Part shown: positions 10,366 to 22,423 of the stretch, piece after piece
Numbering within the stretch: the stretch's first letter is position 1
Layout: each line of letters starts with the position of its first letter
Assembly (NCBI GenBank): GCA_010279815.1
Contig: QEOQ01000444.1
Coordinates: forward strand, 248,001-312,000
Length of the DNA: 64,000 nucleotides
Direction: 5' to 3'
Origin: Brachionus plicatilis
Taxonomy: Eukaryota > Rotifera > Eurotatoria > Ploima > Brachionidae
Notes under the pieces: model-generated
Database searches by the model: none
Seen by the model: only the letters and a program-made list of their open reading frames with translations
What the model was told of the DNA's origin: nothing
Program-made: the position numbers and the translations under genes

Positions 10366-11830
10366 ATTTAAATTATCTTTTAATTATTCTTTTAAAATTT
10401 AAAGTAATGTGTGTGTATAAAATTTTATTACTCTCTGATTGAGGGAACATAATTTTTTTTAATTTAACAAAAAAGTTTCATTACTTTTTGGACACCTGTT
10501 ACAAATTGTGTACAATCGACTAATTTTCTTTCCCTTTAATTAAAGAAAAAGCTATAGAATTTTATTTATAAAAAATATTTTAAAATGTAGTTTCATAGTC
10601 GAGATATATAAAAGGGTTATTCAAAAAATTAACCGGTTTAACCCCTTAACCCCATTAGATATCTCAACTAAGAAACGACATAATAAAATAATTATTCTGA
10701 ATTTCAAAAAACTCAATTTTTTGATCAATAATAAACTGAAAGATTTACGAATTGTATAATGGTAAGAAAAATTCTAATTTAAAAAAAAACATCCTACATA
10801 CTGATGAGAAAACAGGTTTCTATTTTTAACAGACAGGGTGTCTATCAAATAAAAAAATTAATTAAAACATGCTAGCGTCTTTAGATAATTCTTATTTTTA
10901 ACTAAAAGAAAAAAGCACCACGGAATTAAAAAAATCAATGGAAAAAAATTATATTCCAATTACGACAATTTTCGCTTGACCAAGCACCCAATCTATTAAA
11001 AAAATTAGAATTTTGATAAAATAATTTTTAAACAAGCGATTATTGAAATTTTCAAAGGAAATCTAATTAATTTTAAATCCTTATTTAAATCAAAAATAAT
11101 TTGTAAAATTAACATTTTTTTTTGTTCAATTTGCCTAAATCTTTTTTGATAATTTACAAATATAAAATTTTGAATTATCAGTTAATTTTTTTATGTTAGT
11201 TTCTAAGTTTAATCTATGTTACGGACTCAAGAGAGAAACGAAATTGTAGGAAAAATTTGAAAAAGGCTAAAATTTTTTAGATAGTTACTTTTCAATGGAA
11301 AAAGAAATGAAAACAAATTTTAACTGTTTTAATTTTGCTAGGTATTGACAATGAGAATATTAAAAATTAGAAATCATGTTTCTTATTTTTTGGAATTTTT
11401 ATGATTTATGGTAATTTTTTGTATTCCCATAAATCACATTAAGTACAAAAAAGAACAGAGTCAAATAAATTAAAATTAAAGTACAAAAAGTGTACAATAG
11501 AAGGATATTATAAATTAAATCTCATTGTAAGATTAATAACCTCCAAGTTAAATCTAACAAATTTAAATCTTTTTTATTATTTGCTTGAACAAAAATTATT
11601 TTCAAAAATATGCCGCGCTAAAAAAATACTCTCAATTTTATTTTCTCATTATTTTTTAAATTTTAATTTATAAAAAAAAATAAAAAAAATTTTTTTTCAA
11701 AAATATTTTTTTCTTTTTGCTCCTTGTGGAGCATAGGGTCATACTATTAAAGGCTATAGCAATAAAAAATCTATTTTGTAATTTTTAACATTCAATCTAG
11801 AACTAATTCAAAAAAACAACTTGTTTAAAA

Positions 11831-12835
11831 ATGAACCAAACTAATGCTGGGGATGATGAATATTTTAACTGGGCAATCAATATGACCAAATCGATCGCAT
11901 TTTACATTCCAGTGGTGGTGTTGCCCATCGGAATTGTGCTAAATATCTTGGAAATTTGTATCTTTCAAATGAAAGCATTTTCAAAAACATCAATGGGTTT
12001 TTATTTCACTATCAATTGTTCAGTAAATATTCTTACATTTATTTCTTTCATGATTTTCGCCATATCGGGAGCTATTGGTTTTCCTTTGAGCCTTTTTTCC
12101 GATTGGGGCTGTCGCTTCTATTTGTACACATTGGGTTGTTTGTATATTTCCAGCTCATGGCTGAATGTAATCATAGTTGTCGATAGAGTCCTTTTCGTAA
12201 TCATGGGGCAAAAACTTCAATTTTTGAAAAAAAAAAAAAATATTCTAATTATGTTGTTAACTGGTTTGGCTTTAATAATGTTAATCAATTCACCAAGCTT
12301 TTGGTTCTATGTTCAGGTGGTAAATTCCGACTCTTCAGAGGTCCAATTATGCACTGCTGATTCGACCATCTCGCTTGTTCGCGACATAGTGGTGATTTCA
12401 ATGAGAACTATTGTACCATTCATTCTAATGCTTATCATGGAAGTGATCTTGATTTTAAAGGTAAGAGAGTCAAGAAATAAAATTTCAAAAAATAGAAAAA
12501 TGGTCAAAGAGTTTAGATTTTTGATTACAGTGGTATTAACAAATATTATTTTCTTAATTTTGTACACGCCAAATGTTGGTTACATCATTTGGTCAAATAT
12601 ATATCAAAATAGTTCGCTTTCCGAATCTATTACTGCAACAGCGTCAAATTTTCTATTTCAAGTTATAACTTCAAGCTTGATTCAAATTTATAATTCGTTT
12701 GATTTTTTGGTTCAGCTTGCCTGTAATAATTTGTTTCGTAAAGAAGTTTTAAAAGTTATCCCATTGCTTAAGAAAATTGGACAAGTGTCATCTATTCGTA
12801 TTTTTACTTTTGGATCAAGCCCGGAAACGAAATAA
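11831..12835 (+). CDS. Rhodopsin-family GPCR (peptide-receptor-like)
   Basis: 334 residues in one exon, a normal length for class A. Seven hydrophobic segments at about 23-47, 56-81, 95-123, 136-160, 183-210, 228-254 and 270-297. Class A landmarks: N38 in TM1, C94 at the top of TM3 pairing with C174 in loop 2, DRV at 118-120 in place of DRY, P246 in TM6, and NSFDF (288-292) in place of NPxxY, followed by LACNNLFRKEV as helix 8. N-glycosylation sites at N2 and N17. The DRV and NSFDF variants resemble the divergent FMRFamide-type orphan receptors of small invertebrates; ligand unknown. Residues 133-136 sit in a run of 14 A, a place where an indel would break the frame. An AATAAA lies about 50 bp after the stop. 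Confidence 0.85.
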   Translation: MNQTNAGDDEYFNWAINMTKSIAFYIPVVVLPIGIVLNILEICIFQMKAFSKTSMGFYFTINCSVNILTFISFMIFAISGAIGFPLSLFSDWGCRFYLYTLGCLYISSSWLNVIIVVDRVLFVIMGQKLQFLKKKKNILIMLLTGLALIMLINSPSFWFYVQVVNSDSSEVQLCTADSTISLVRDIVVISMRTIVPFILMLIMEVILILKVRESRNKISKNRKMVKEFRFLITVVLTNIIFLILYTPNVGYIIWSNIYQNSSLSESITATASNFLFQVITSSLIQIYNSFDFLVQLACNNLFRKEVLKVIPLLKKIGQVSSIRIFTFGSSPETK

Positions 12836-13066
12836 AAATCAAATTATAAATTGTTATTAATTGTAAATAGTGATAATTTCTGAATTAAAAATAAACTATG
12901 TTTTTTTTTGTAGTTTTGTCAATATTTAAATCACCGCACTCTGATTTTAATACAGTCATTTGTCCCTGTGTAATTTTTTTAATTTTTTAAATTTTTTAAA
13001 TTTTTAAATCCATCTTAAATAAATCATGGTTTAAGTGCATTTATTGTTTCTACATTCTCATATTTT

Positions 13067-13215
13067 CGGAGTTGTTTAAAAGTCACAAGTCTCAAGACAA
13101 GTCCGGACTTTTTTTTATTTTTTTTCTCAAAAGTCCGAGCAAAGACTTAATTTAAAAAAAAAAAAAAAAAAAACTCTGGACTTGGACTTTTTTTTGGGAC
13201 TTTTAAGCAACTCTG
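13067..13215. mobile_element. hAT-type MITE with exact 8-bp duplication
   Basis: 149 bp, ends GGAGTTGTTTAAAAGTC and GACTTTTAAGCAACTCTG. The 8 bp on each side are identical (CATATTTT at 13059-13066 and 13216-13223), as expected for hAT insertion. The interior is a poly-A/T hairpin with AAGTCCGGAC-type arms. Confidence 0.75.
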
Positions 13216-14313
13216 CATATTTTTTTTTTTTTCTTCTTTTTTATAATTTAATAAATAAAATTAAAAATTTTGTCTAAAAAATATCTTCTGACTTATTTTA
13301 CTTTGAATAGCTGGCATCTTGAACTTAATGATCAATTGAAAATATCATTTCAATTCAAAGAGTTTATCTTTAGATATTAAAATTAATTTTAAATATTTTA
13401 ATGTAACATGCTTTACAAGTTATGTAAATTTAATAAATAAAAAAATTTTAAAAAATATTTCTCAACCCATTGATGAAATTGATTTTTCAATTTTAAATGT
13501 ATTAAATCATTTTTTGTAAAGTTTATTTTGATTTTTTTATCTCAATATCGGGAATATTATAGTATTTGTATCGGGAATATTATTTCAGCACAATCAATTT
13601 CTTTTTAGCACAATGAAAAAAGCATTCAACACAATTCGAATTCTTCTCAGCACAAAAAATTATCTAAAAAAAAAAAAAACATTTAACACAAAAAAATTGT
13701 TTTTGAAAATAATTCTTTGAGGAAATTTTTTTCAACACAAAAATATTTATAATAAAATAATTTTTTTTTTAATTTTAAATTTTATTTAATGATATTTATA
13801 AGTGGAAGTTTGGTAAATAAAGTAAATTCCGAAGCTTAAAGAAAAGAACTCTCAACTTTATAACAGTTCTTGAATAAATAAGATCTTGAATAAATTTTAT
13901 TAAAATTTTCCCAACAAGCCATTTTTGTGTTGAATGCATTTGTTTTATTTTTAATTTTTGTGCTAAAAGTATTTTTTTCAAATTTTAATTTTTGTGTTGA
14001 GAAGAAATCATGTTGTGCTGAGCGTTTTGAAATTTTTAAAATGGCCCATAATTTTCTACACCGCTATTTTTAATATACTTTTCGCTGATCTTAACAAAAA
14101 TACCGCTCTTTTAATAAAAAGAAATAAAATTTATTATAATAAAAGCTAATTTACAGTACCAAATTAAAACTAACTTGTAAGCATTTTGTTCTTCGAATCT
14201 TCCTCAACTCTTCCTCGACCCTTCTTTTCATCTACTTTTCCATTCCTTAACTTTCCTTTTCCTCAACTATTCCTCTCTTCAACTCTTAGGAAAAGAAAGG
14301 TTTGAGAGAAAAA

Positions 14314-14535
14314 CAGAGTTGTTTAAAAGTCATAAGTCCAAGTCCGGGCTTTAAAATTTTGAATACTGAAGAAGAAATTTATGCTAAAATTGCAAGAAAA
14401 TTCTGATATTTGGCAAATCTATTGCATTTGACAACCCATGAGTATTAAAACTTTTTGATTTGAAGCCTGATCTAGAAAATTTTTAAAAAAAGTCTGGACT
14501 TGGACTTTTTGTTAGGACTTTTAAACAGCTCTGGA
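14314..14535. mobile_element. hAT-type MITE, 222 bp
   Basis: Complete copy, CAGAGTTGTTTAAAAGTC at the left and GACTTTTAAACAGCTCTG at the right. Flanking octamers GAGAAAAA and GAAAAAAA differ by one base. The core (GAATACTGAAGAAGAAATTT ..) is shared with the copies at 28159 and 50829 and keeps codon-like texture, perhaps transposase-derived. Confidence 0.75.
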
Positions 14536-15429
14536 AAAAAATATTGTGTAATAATAAAAATTAAAATTGTTTATTTTTAATATGTGTGTCTATTCTAATA
14601 AATGAGAAAATTAGTTCATATACCACAAATTTTTAAGTTTTTTCCCCAATTTTATTAAAAACACCATAAATAATAAAAAATGACAATAAAAATTAAAAAA
14701 ACAATTTTTTTATATTTCCGCCACTATGTTTTTTATTTTTTTACACATTCGTTTGGACAAGCCAATATAAGTTAAAAAGTAGAGAAATATTAAAATTAAA
14801 ATTAGATAAATTTTGATAGAGTGTAACAGAATACATATTCTTTAAATATTTGATAATTCAGGAAAAAAAGAAGAATATTTTCAAAAATTTTTGCATTCAA
14901 TTAAAAATTAGCATCTTTTTAAAAGCGTCAAAGATAAAAAATTTAGGTACTTGGTTTTAAATCAGTTTTCATTCTTTAATAAAAAGTGTTATTTAATAAA
15001 AAGTAGTGTCATTTAGTTAAAAATAGTGGCTTTCTGATTAATTTAGTGTAAAATAATTTATTTATGTATATTGGGGAAAAAATTTAAAAATTTGGGGTAT
15101 CGATTTTAATGGCCCCTAAAAAATTGGTGGTGAAATTTAAAAATAAAAAGTTTTTTTTTTTAGTGTAAATTTTTAATATTTATGGCTTTAATAAATTTGT
15201 GTAATGAAACTTAAAGATCGGGGTATTTTATTTTAAGAATTGTGTGCATGATTTTAATGGGCTTTTTGATTATTGCTCATCTCTTTTGTGTTATTACTAA
15301 TGAACAAAAAAAAATCTTAAAAAATAAATTTTTATTGAAAAATTTTTCTTTAAAATTAAATGTACAAAAATTGGATAAACGGACAAAAAATAAAAAAAAT
15401 TTTCGATCGCCAAAAAAAAAAGAATTATC

Positions 15430-16254
15430 TCACAAAAAATAGTGTTTATTTCCCTCATAGTCGGTAAAATCGCTTGGCAATACATTGACTTGAGACTTTT
15501 TCTTTTTGACCAGCAGCCTCCTTGATTTGTTGACCAACTTTCTAGATCTTATCAGCGACTGGTTAGGCACAATTTGAACCATCGATTCAACTTTGACTTC
15601 CATCTCGGCCAACAGTTCGCATACAAGCTTAAAAGCGCGCCTCAGCCCGCTCACTCTCGAGTCCACCTTTTCCAATCTGCACATAAATTGGTACAACTTT
15701 TTGCAATTGCAAATTGGCAGCGCCAAAAATCTCCTTATGTCAAAACACTCGCTCAAATCTATGCTCAACTCTTCCAATAGCTGCACAGACGCGCCAAAAC
15801 CATTCACATAAGTTGTGTACGCGTCGGACAACACGTCCGCACATTCGCGCACACCATTAACCATTGACTCGTAGAAATCATTTTCATCCACCAGACTAAC
15901 CATGTATTGGCTGATGGAGCAAATTTTCTCCACATTTTGAAAGATGCCCAAAAAGTGCTGCTCAGCGAGAAGCGCTGCCATGGGCCGAACATAGCGTTCC
16001 AACTCTTGCTTCAGCTGCTTGTTGAATTTGCACTGGGACGAGAACAAGTTGCTGGCCAATTTGAAGCGCTGGTCGTCCATGTAAATGTTCTCGCTTGACA
16101 CACAGGTGCCGTAGCCCGATGACTTGGATATGCTGGACGAGCTGGTTGAAGGAGAGACTGTGCTGGTGATAGTGGTGGTGGTGGTGCGGGCCGAAATGTG
16201 GCGCACTTTTTGGCAAGCTTTGGCAAAGCTCTTTCTCAATATTTTCATATTCAT
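15430..16254 (-). CDS. Divergent DH (RhoGEF-like) domain protein
   Basis: 274 residues, one exon. Residues 1-50 are basic then Ser/Thr-rich (low complexity). Residues about 75-215 match the helical layout of a Dbl-homology domain: an initial helix with YVRPMAALL, then FLGIFQNVEKIC (the IF.N...I signature), a middle helix with YTTYVNGF (Y..Y..N), and RRFLALPICNCKKLYQFMCRLEKV, which aligns with the conserved L..P.qR...Y...L..L helix; the usual PVQR is here PICN. DH domains exchange GDP for GTP on Rho GTPases at membranes. No PH domain follows: the C-terminus is a short basic tail (RSRKLVNKSRRLLVKKKK). Loss of the PxQR core residues makes exchange activity uncertain. Family call is by pattern only; another helical bundle is possible. 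Confidence 0.6.
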   Translation of the reverse strand: MNMKILRKSFAKACQKVRHISARTTTTTITSTVSPSTSSSSISKSSGYGTCVSSENIYMDDQRFKLASNLFSSQCKFNKQLKQELERYVRPMAALLAEQHFLGIFQNVEKICSISQYMVSLVDENDFYESMVNGVRECADVLSDAYTTYVNGFGASVQLLEELSIDLSECFDIRRFLALPICNCKKLYQFMCRLEKVDSRVSGLRRAFKLVCELLAEMEVKVESMVQIVPNQSLIRSRKLVNKSRRLLVKKKKSQVNVLPSDFTDYEGNKHYFL

Positions 16255-17149
16255 CTTAATCTTAAAGAAACAATTTGATAAGTAAAAATAAAGGACGAAT
16301 AGAAATGGTTTTATATTTGATAAGCAATTTGATTAGACTGTCTGATCTTTTGAGTAATTTTAATCAATTAATTAAAATTAATTAGTTAATTGATTGTGTT
16401 CGAGAGAGAGTGGGAGAGAAAAAAATTTTTTTTTTTTTTTTGGAATGAAGTGAAACTTTTGCTGGATTAGAACGACTAATTCGATATAATCCAGCATAAT
16501 AACAAACAAGCTTAGTAAAAGATAATGATCAATATTGTACCGAAAACAAAAAAATGAAACTTAGAAATTTAGCACTAATTGACCGGCTAAAACCTGATTC
16601 AAGGCCTTTGTGTTGTGTTGAGACCGATTTGAATACAATGGTGAATAGATTGTGAGCGGAGATAGGACCAGAATGGTTTGTTTATATAGAAGGATATTAT
16701 CAGTGTAACATTGAGAAATTTCGAATAGATAATCTTATTTGGAAAATGTAAATAAACAGGACCATGTTGCAGTGGATTTAATCCAATTAAAAAATAATTT
16801 TTCATTATGACAATGCCATTTGCCAAATAGACTTATTTTAAATTAATTTTAATTGTCAATTAGAATGTGCAATGCTTGGCCATGCCTGATAGTTCGTCAT
16901 CCCTGAGTTTGTCAAAAAGGTACACTCTTCCCAGATACTTTTTTAATTGGTAACACAAGTTCGCATTGCACTAATTGACCACTGAAATTACTTAATTGAT
17001 TAATTTAATTATTTCATTCACTAAGAGTAGTGGCCAATTGAATTATTTTTGTGTCTACATTATTATTCAATTAGATCGATACTAAAAAATATTAAAAAAT
17101 TTTTACAATTTTTCACATTTTTACTGGTGGAAGAATATAACAAAGGTTT

Positions 17150-17290
17150 CGAATCAAGAAACATCGAGTACCCAACTCCATTTTTTTTTATTTTATTTTA
17201 TTTAACTTTATTTTAATTTTTAATTTTTTTTTTATTTAATCTGAAGAAGCTTTAGCTCGGTACAGATATACAAATAAATAAATAAAATAA
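17150..17290 (+). repeat. LINE-like 3' tail, GAAGAAGCTTTAGCTCGG
   Basis: Ends with GAAGCTTTAGCTCGGTACAG followed by (AAATA)n. A closely related end is at 34690-34800 (GGAGCATTAGCTTGGTACAG plus the same tail), and a third shorter one near 17360. A conserved 3' end followed by a simple-repeat tail is typical of non-LTR retrotransposons; coding parts are not present. Confidence 0.5.
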
Positions 17291-20200
17291 TAATACATAT
17301 TCAATTTGTTTATTTTACTTTACTTTTTTGTTTTTTAACTTTATTTATTTTTTTGATTTTTAACCTGAAGGAGCTTTGACATGACACTGATTAGCAAATG
17401 ATAATAATTATTTACTGATTTAAAGAATATTTTGGGATACAAAGTTAAATGAGCAGGTGCCAATGATAGATATTCAGCGCCCGTGTAAAACTCTAATTAA
17501 AATCGCTGTAAATTTAAAAAACAATTTGAACTAAAGTTCTTCATTCTTTAGATAATATTATAAATCATTAAAAGATTTTTTCTCGGACTTTTTTTGCTTA
17601 AAATTTAAAAAAAAACTCAGATTTTTGTACAGTTTGTATTTGAATTTCATTAAAATTATTACCTTAATTAAAAGTCCTTGAAATTTTAAAAAATTTTTTA
17701 AAAATTTATTTTTTTTATTTTCCTTACTAATTTTAATGAAATTTTTCATTATTTTGTAAACAAAATATTGTAAAATATTGCTAAAGAAAAATAATTAAAT
17801 TAAATTTTTATTGAAATTGTTTTTAATTTTATTATAATTATTTATATTTTTGTATTTAATTTTTTTGTCAACCCCGAATCTTGTATAATTTTTTAAATAA
17901 ACAAAATATCTTGTTTTAATAAATTATTAATGTTTACTCCCGCATTAAGTCTAAGTACATTAGGCCTTCGGTTTAAACACTCTTGTAGCACTTCAATATT
18001 AAAAATTAGGTTAAATTTAGAAAAAAAATTATTTTAATGAAAACAAATTAAAATTTTAAATAATAAAATTATAAATTATAAGAAGAGAGAAAAAAATTAA
18101 ATAATTTAAACTTACAATCACACGATAAAAACTTGATTTACTAATTTTTTAAAGATTATTTAAAATACTTATGATCATTTCAAGCAGACCTGAGAGAGTT
18201 CCCAAACAAAATATTTAAATTTATTAAGGTAAAATTAGAAAGATTAATAATTTTATTTGATTAAAAAATAGGAATTGTTACCAGCTTGATATATATAAAT
18301 AAATTTTTTTAATTTTTTTATACCAATTCTATTTTGTTTATATCTTGTCTTACTTTTAATAATAGTTCCTTTTACATAAAACCATTATAATATTTTTTAT
18401 TGCTATTTTGATTTAAATTCATAAATAAACTTATGTTTAAATAAATTTCGAAAATTTTAATCTTTATTTATTCATAATAATAAGAATTTGATTGACTGCA
18501 AAATAAATTAATGACATTATTTTTGAGTTAATTTACTATTACAAAACCTTTGAACAAAGTATTAAAATTTGAGTCAATTAAACCAATTAACTACAAGCAT
18601 TAATTGTTCTTCATTAAAAAAATTTTCAAAAACCAATTGTGTACAAGGTATTTGAACATTCGGTAAAGAAAATAATTCTATCATCGAGCAGTTTTAAAAA
18701 TAATAGAGCTTGACTCATATTAATTGTAATGAATATGATCTAGAAATAAGTTTTATTTTTGATCGAATGGTGTTTTGAATGTAACAATTCTGGACTACTT
18801 GGTAAAAAACAATTTTTATCTGATGGAATTTGGAAAATAATCTTAGTAGTTTCTATGTATACAAAAACTTAATTTTTTATTTTTTTATTATTTTGGTGTA
18901 AAAATTTAAATATCCATAAAATATTTTTAATCTTTTTTTTTTTAAACCATATTTTAATTTGTCCATGGAACTCAAACTAAAATTAAATAAATAAAAAAAA
19001 CAAGAGCGGAAATTTAAAACAAATTTAAATACAAGCTAAAAATTTCAAAAGATTATCATGAAACCCCTCTAAATACAATCCATAATATCTGTCTTTTCTA
19101 AAAAACAAGTTAAATCTTAAGCCATGCTTTAAAAAAAATTAAGAATAAAAATTTTTCCCAAAATCAACTTAGTATTTTTCTATTTTTCAATTATAATATA
19201 ATTTTTTTTTCGGATTTAAATTTTTCATAATGAGTTTTTTCTTATTTATTAAATTATTCTTTTTTTTCAATACAAGTTCCTTGCCATGTCGCTTTATGAT
19301 TTCTACTTTAAATTGCTAAATGTGAGAACACAAAAGCATCAAACTTCAAAAAGTTCAAAACAAGATTCTGAAGTCAATTAAGTACTTTTAAACAATTTAA
19401 ACGTCGATACCAAATATATAAAAGGTTATAAAAATAGAAACATTCAAAAATAAAACTATTTTATTTAAAAAAAAAAACAAATAAAAAATTTTATTTTTAC
19501 TTAATTCTTTTAATTATCTAATTGAGTAAATATCGAAATATAATTAAAAAAAAATTCTCCTAATTAATTGATAAATTATACAACTAAATAGCATTTTTCT
19601 TCCTTTAAAAAAATTAAGCAATTTATTCACTTTAATTCTGATATTTCTTTAAGCTCAGCTCTTGTATATTTTAGTTGAATTATCTTTTTTTAATTTTTCA
19701 TAAAACAATCTTACTTAAGCTTAAAATATTCTTAGCCAAAGTGTAATTTGATTTAGCTTGATATTTTTTGAAACTTTTTTCTCAAATAAACAGATTAAAC
19801 AGGTTTTCAAGTTGATTAGCCTTATAAAACTTAAGTCAATATTTTTTACACCAAATTAAAGTTGTAATAATCAGCGTAATACAAAATAATTTATAATCTA
19901 GTTTTAATGCCAGAAAAATATATCACCAGAATTAAAATTTTAATATTAAACCATTGCCACTTTCAAAGCCCCATTTAAGACTTTGTATTTCAAATGTTGG
20001 TGTATACTTAATTACTGAAATTAATTAATTATTTTTTTTAAAGATTTTGTAAATTAATTTTTTAACCTATGAAGTCTAAACAATTTTTTTAATTATAAAT
20101 TGGACAGCACGATAACTCAATTGACCAATTAGTAAGTAAATATACATTTGAGATTAATGACCGGTACCCTTTTACATTTTTATTTGGTTGAATTATTTTT

Positions 20201-21225
20201 TTTACTTTTTTTGTATGGTGACAGCAAAGAAGGAATAAAACTGTTCGCGTCAGAATTATAGAAATACTAATTTTTTTTTTAAATATATAATAAAACTTAA
20301 TCTCAATCTGTGATTTATTTTTTTGGATAATATAAATATATTATTTAATAAGATTGGACATTTAATTTTATTTTTTAAATTCATATTTTTTAAATAATTA
20401 TTATTCTCCTTCATTTCAGTCCGAGATTGTCCCCAAAATAAATTAAATCTAGATAAATTTATAAGAGCTATTTTGTTCCATTTTTTTTGCTAAATATTTA
20501 AAACAGTTTAAGGAAGACTTCTAATAAATATAAGAAATTAAGTTGAAAAAAATTAAATTTTTTCCCATAGGAAAATTTTTTTATTGAAAGAAAACTAATA
20601 AACTTTTTGAACATAATTTTATATTAAATAATTTTTTTAATTCTAAATTTTGTAAGATTTTCAAAAGATGATCGTTTGAAAAAAAATTAAATCAAGGTGA
20701 TAATCCACAAGAGAAATAGATAGATAATTTTTACAAATACTTTTTATTCGTTAATATTTATTTGCTTAAAAAAAATAACGCAACAAGCATATTTTTTGGA
20801 GGAAAATTTTTCAAAAGAAAATTAAAAGTAAAAATTTCTTGATTACATCACTTAAAAAAAAACAAAAAAATTTTTTTGAATCGAAAAAAATAATTTTAAA
20901 ATTTTTTTACTTTTTGATCGATTAAGATGTCACCGTCGAATTTTAGCTGTTGATAGATTAAAACTTGTTTGATACAATTACTTTTAATTCTTTGCCAGAT
21001 TTTTCTTCTTTTGCAAAAGCTCTAATTATTATTCCTCAATTTTTTAATGATTTCACCATTTTTTATACTTCGCACTATTAGTATCAAATTTTTTCACAAA
21101 TAAAATACCTAAACTTTTAATTAACAAAAGATTTGTATCAAATGAAATAAAAATACAATACAAAATAAAATTTTTAAATAAACGAGAAAAATTCTGAAAC
21201 ATTAGGACTTTCTTTAAAATCTTGA

Positions 21226-21503
21226 AAACAATCTTTATTTCTATGAAATTCTATTTTGTTTTATTTTTATCTTTTTAGAATTGTTTGACCAAAAAGTTTC
21301 CATTTATTACGTAAAATTCAATAAATAAAATCAAGGAAAAAATCTATATTTATTAAATATTTAAAAAATTCTAAATTCGTTCTATTTTTGGCCTTTAAAA
21401 TTTTTCCATATTTATTTAATAAATTATTTTTTAAATTTCTTCTAATTTTCTCTTAAAAATTTTGTGCTTTTGAAAATGTTTAAAATAAAAAATGTAAAAA
21501 AAA
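21226..21503 (+). repeat. Direct repeat, copy A
   Basis: Shares CTTTATTTCTATGAAATTCT, TTTTAGAATTGTTTGACCAA and AATTATTTTTTAAATTTCTT with 21850-22065, same order and orientation. Copy A has about 60 extra bases in the middle. Looks like a local duplication rather than a mobile element. Confidence 0.7.
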
Positions 21504-21849
21504 ATAAAATACATTGGCCCTTTAAAATAAAAATAAAGTCAAGAAGTGCAATTAATTACCAATCAACAATAATTTTTGCATAAATCTATCCCAGACAATA
21601 AAATCGTAACTCCTTTGGAAGGCTACTAGGCTCAAAAACTATAAATAAAAATAAAACGCTTTTATAATTTATTTTTACTTGACCAATTTTGTTCAATAAT
21701 TTTGTTTAAACAAAAAAAAATAAAAAAGTTTTTTACTTATAAAGAAGGATTTGACTATTTTTACAGAATTTCACTTAAAAAATGGCAAATTTTCAATAAA
21801 AATATTAAAATTGTATTTTGGAGAATTATTATGCAAGAAAAAGTTTCAC

Positions 21850-22065
21850 CATCTTTATTTCTATGAAATTCTATTTTGTTTTTTTTTATCTTTTTAGAAT
21901 TGTTTGACCAAAAATTTGCCATTTATTACGTAAAATTAAAAAAAAAATAAAGGAAAGAATCTTTTTAAAATTTTTCCATATTTATTTAATAAATTATTTT
22001 TTAAATTTCTTCTAATTTCCTCTTTAAAACTTTGTGCCTTTGAAAATGTTTAAAATAAAAAATGA
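21850..22065 (+). repeat. Direct repeat, copy B
   Basis: Second copy of 21226-21503, lacking an internal block; about 620 bp downstream of copy A. Confidence 0.7.
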
Positions 22066-22423
22066 AAAAAAATATTAGTCCGAAAATCAAAGCCTAAAAT
22101 AATTTTTTTTTGTCATCGAATTTTAAAATTACTAGCTAACAAGAAGTTAATTAAATAGATTTAAGAACATTATGTTATCACAAACAGACAACTAATATTT
22201 ATTTTGATACAAAACTAGATTGAGTGGCTCTCAGAAAATTTAAATTTACACAAAAGCAATCAATTGTCGAGATAATCAATACAAATCTCGTATTGAAGCC
22301 GCTTTTCAAAATCAAGTAAACTCAATAAATCCAAAACGTTCTCAAAACTAAGTCAAATTTCATTTAAAAGCTGCTAATTTTTAAAAATAAAGTTCTATTT
22401 TATATAAAAGTTCAAAAAATTAA

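Larger units (their letters stand above)
7069..11830. other. Intergenic, AT-rich with MITE ends
   Basis: No credible gene. Open frames at 7469-7844 and 8308-8544 lack domains and have non-coding composition. It holds an imperfect inverted repeat (AAACCCGAATACCAGG at about 8468, paired at 8555), two hAT-type MITE fragments (8628-8701, 10252-10365), a solitary Tc1-type end (about 10480-10508, matching the termini at 48296 and 49434), and AACCGG repeats near 10631. Confidence 0.65.
12836..15429. other. Intergenic with two hAT-type MITEs
   Basis: No gene seen. Contents: complete MITE copies at 13067-13215 and 14314-14535; a dispersed repeat at about 13310-13545 (CATCTTGAA.., TCTTTAGATATTAAAAT) shared with 33365-33605 and partly with 52.86 kb; and AT-rich filler. 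Open frames at 13796-13981 and 15242-15442 are low-complexity. Confidence 0.65.
16255..22423. other. 6.2-kb gene-poor interval
   Basis: No coding region supported on either strand. Contents: a T-run and GA-rich stretch just upstream of the DH gene; LINE-like tails at 17150-17290 and about 17330-17400; a segment near 17940-17995 (AGGCCTTCGGTTTAAAC) similar to 34290-34310; and two copies of a ~220-270-bp repeat at 21226-21503 and 21850-22065. The rest is low-complexity A/T. Confidence 0.65.

Noticed and set aside
15574..16226. Several frames overlapping the DH gene on both strands
   Set aside because: Shadows of the minus-strand coding region; none has a domain or better start context.
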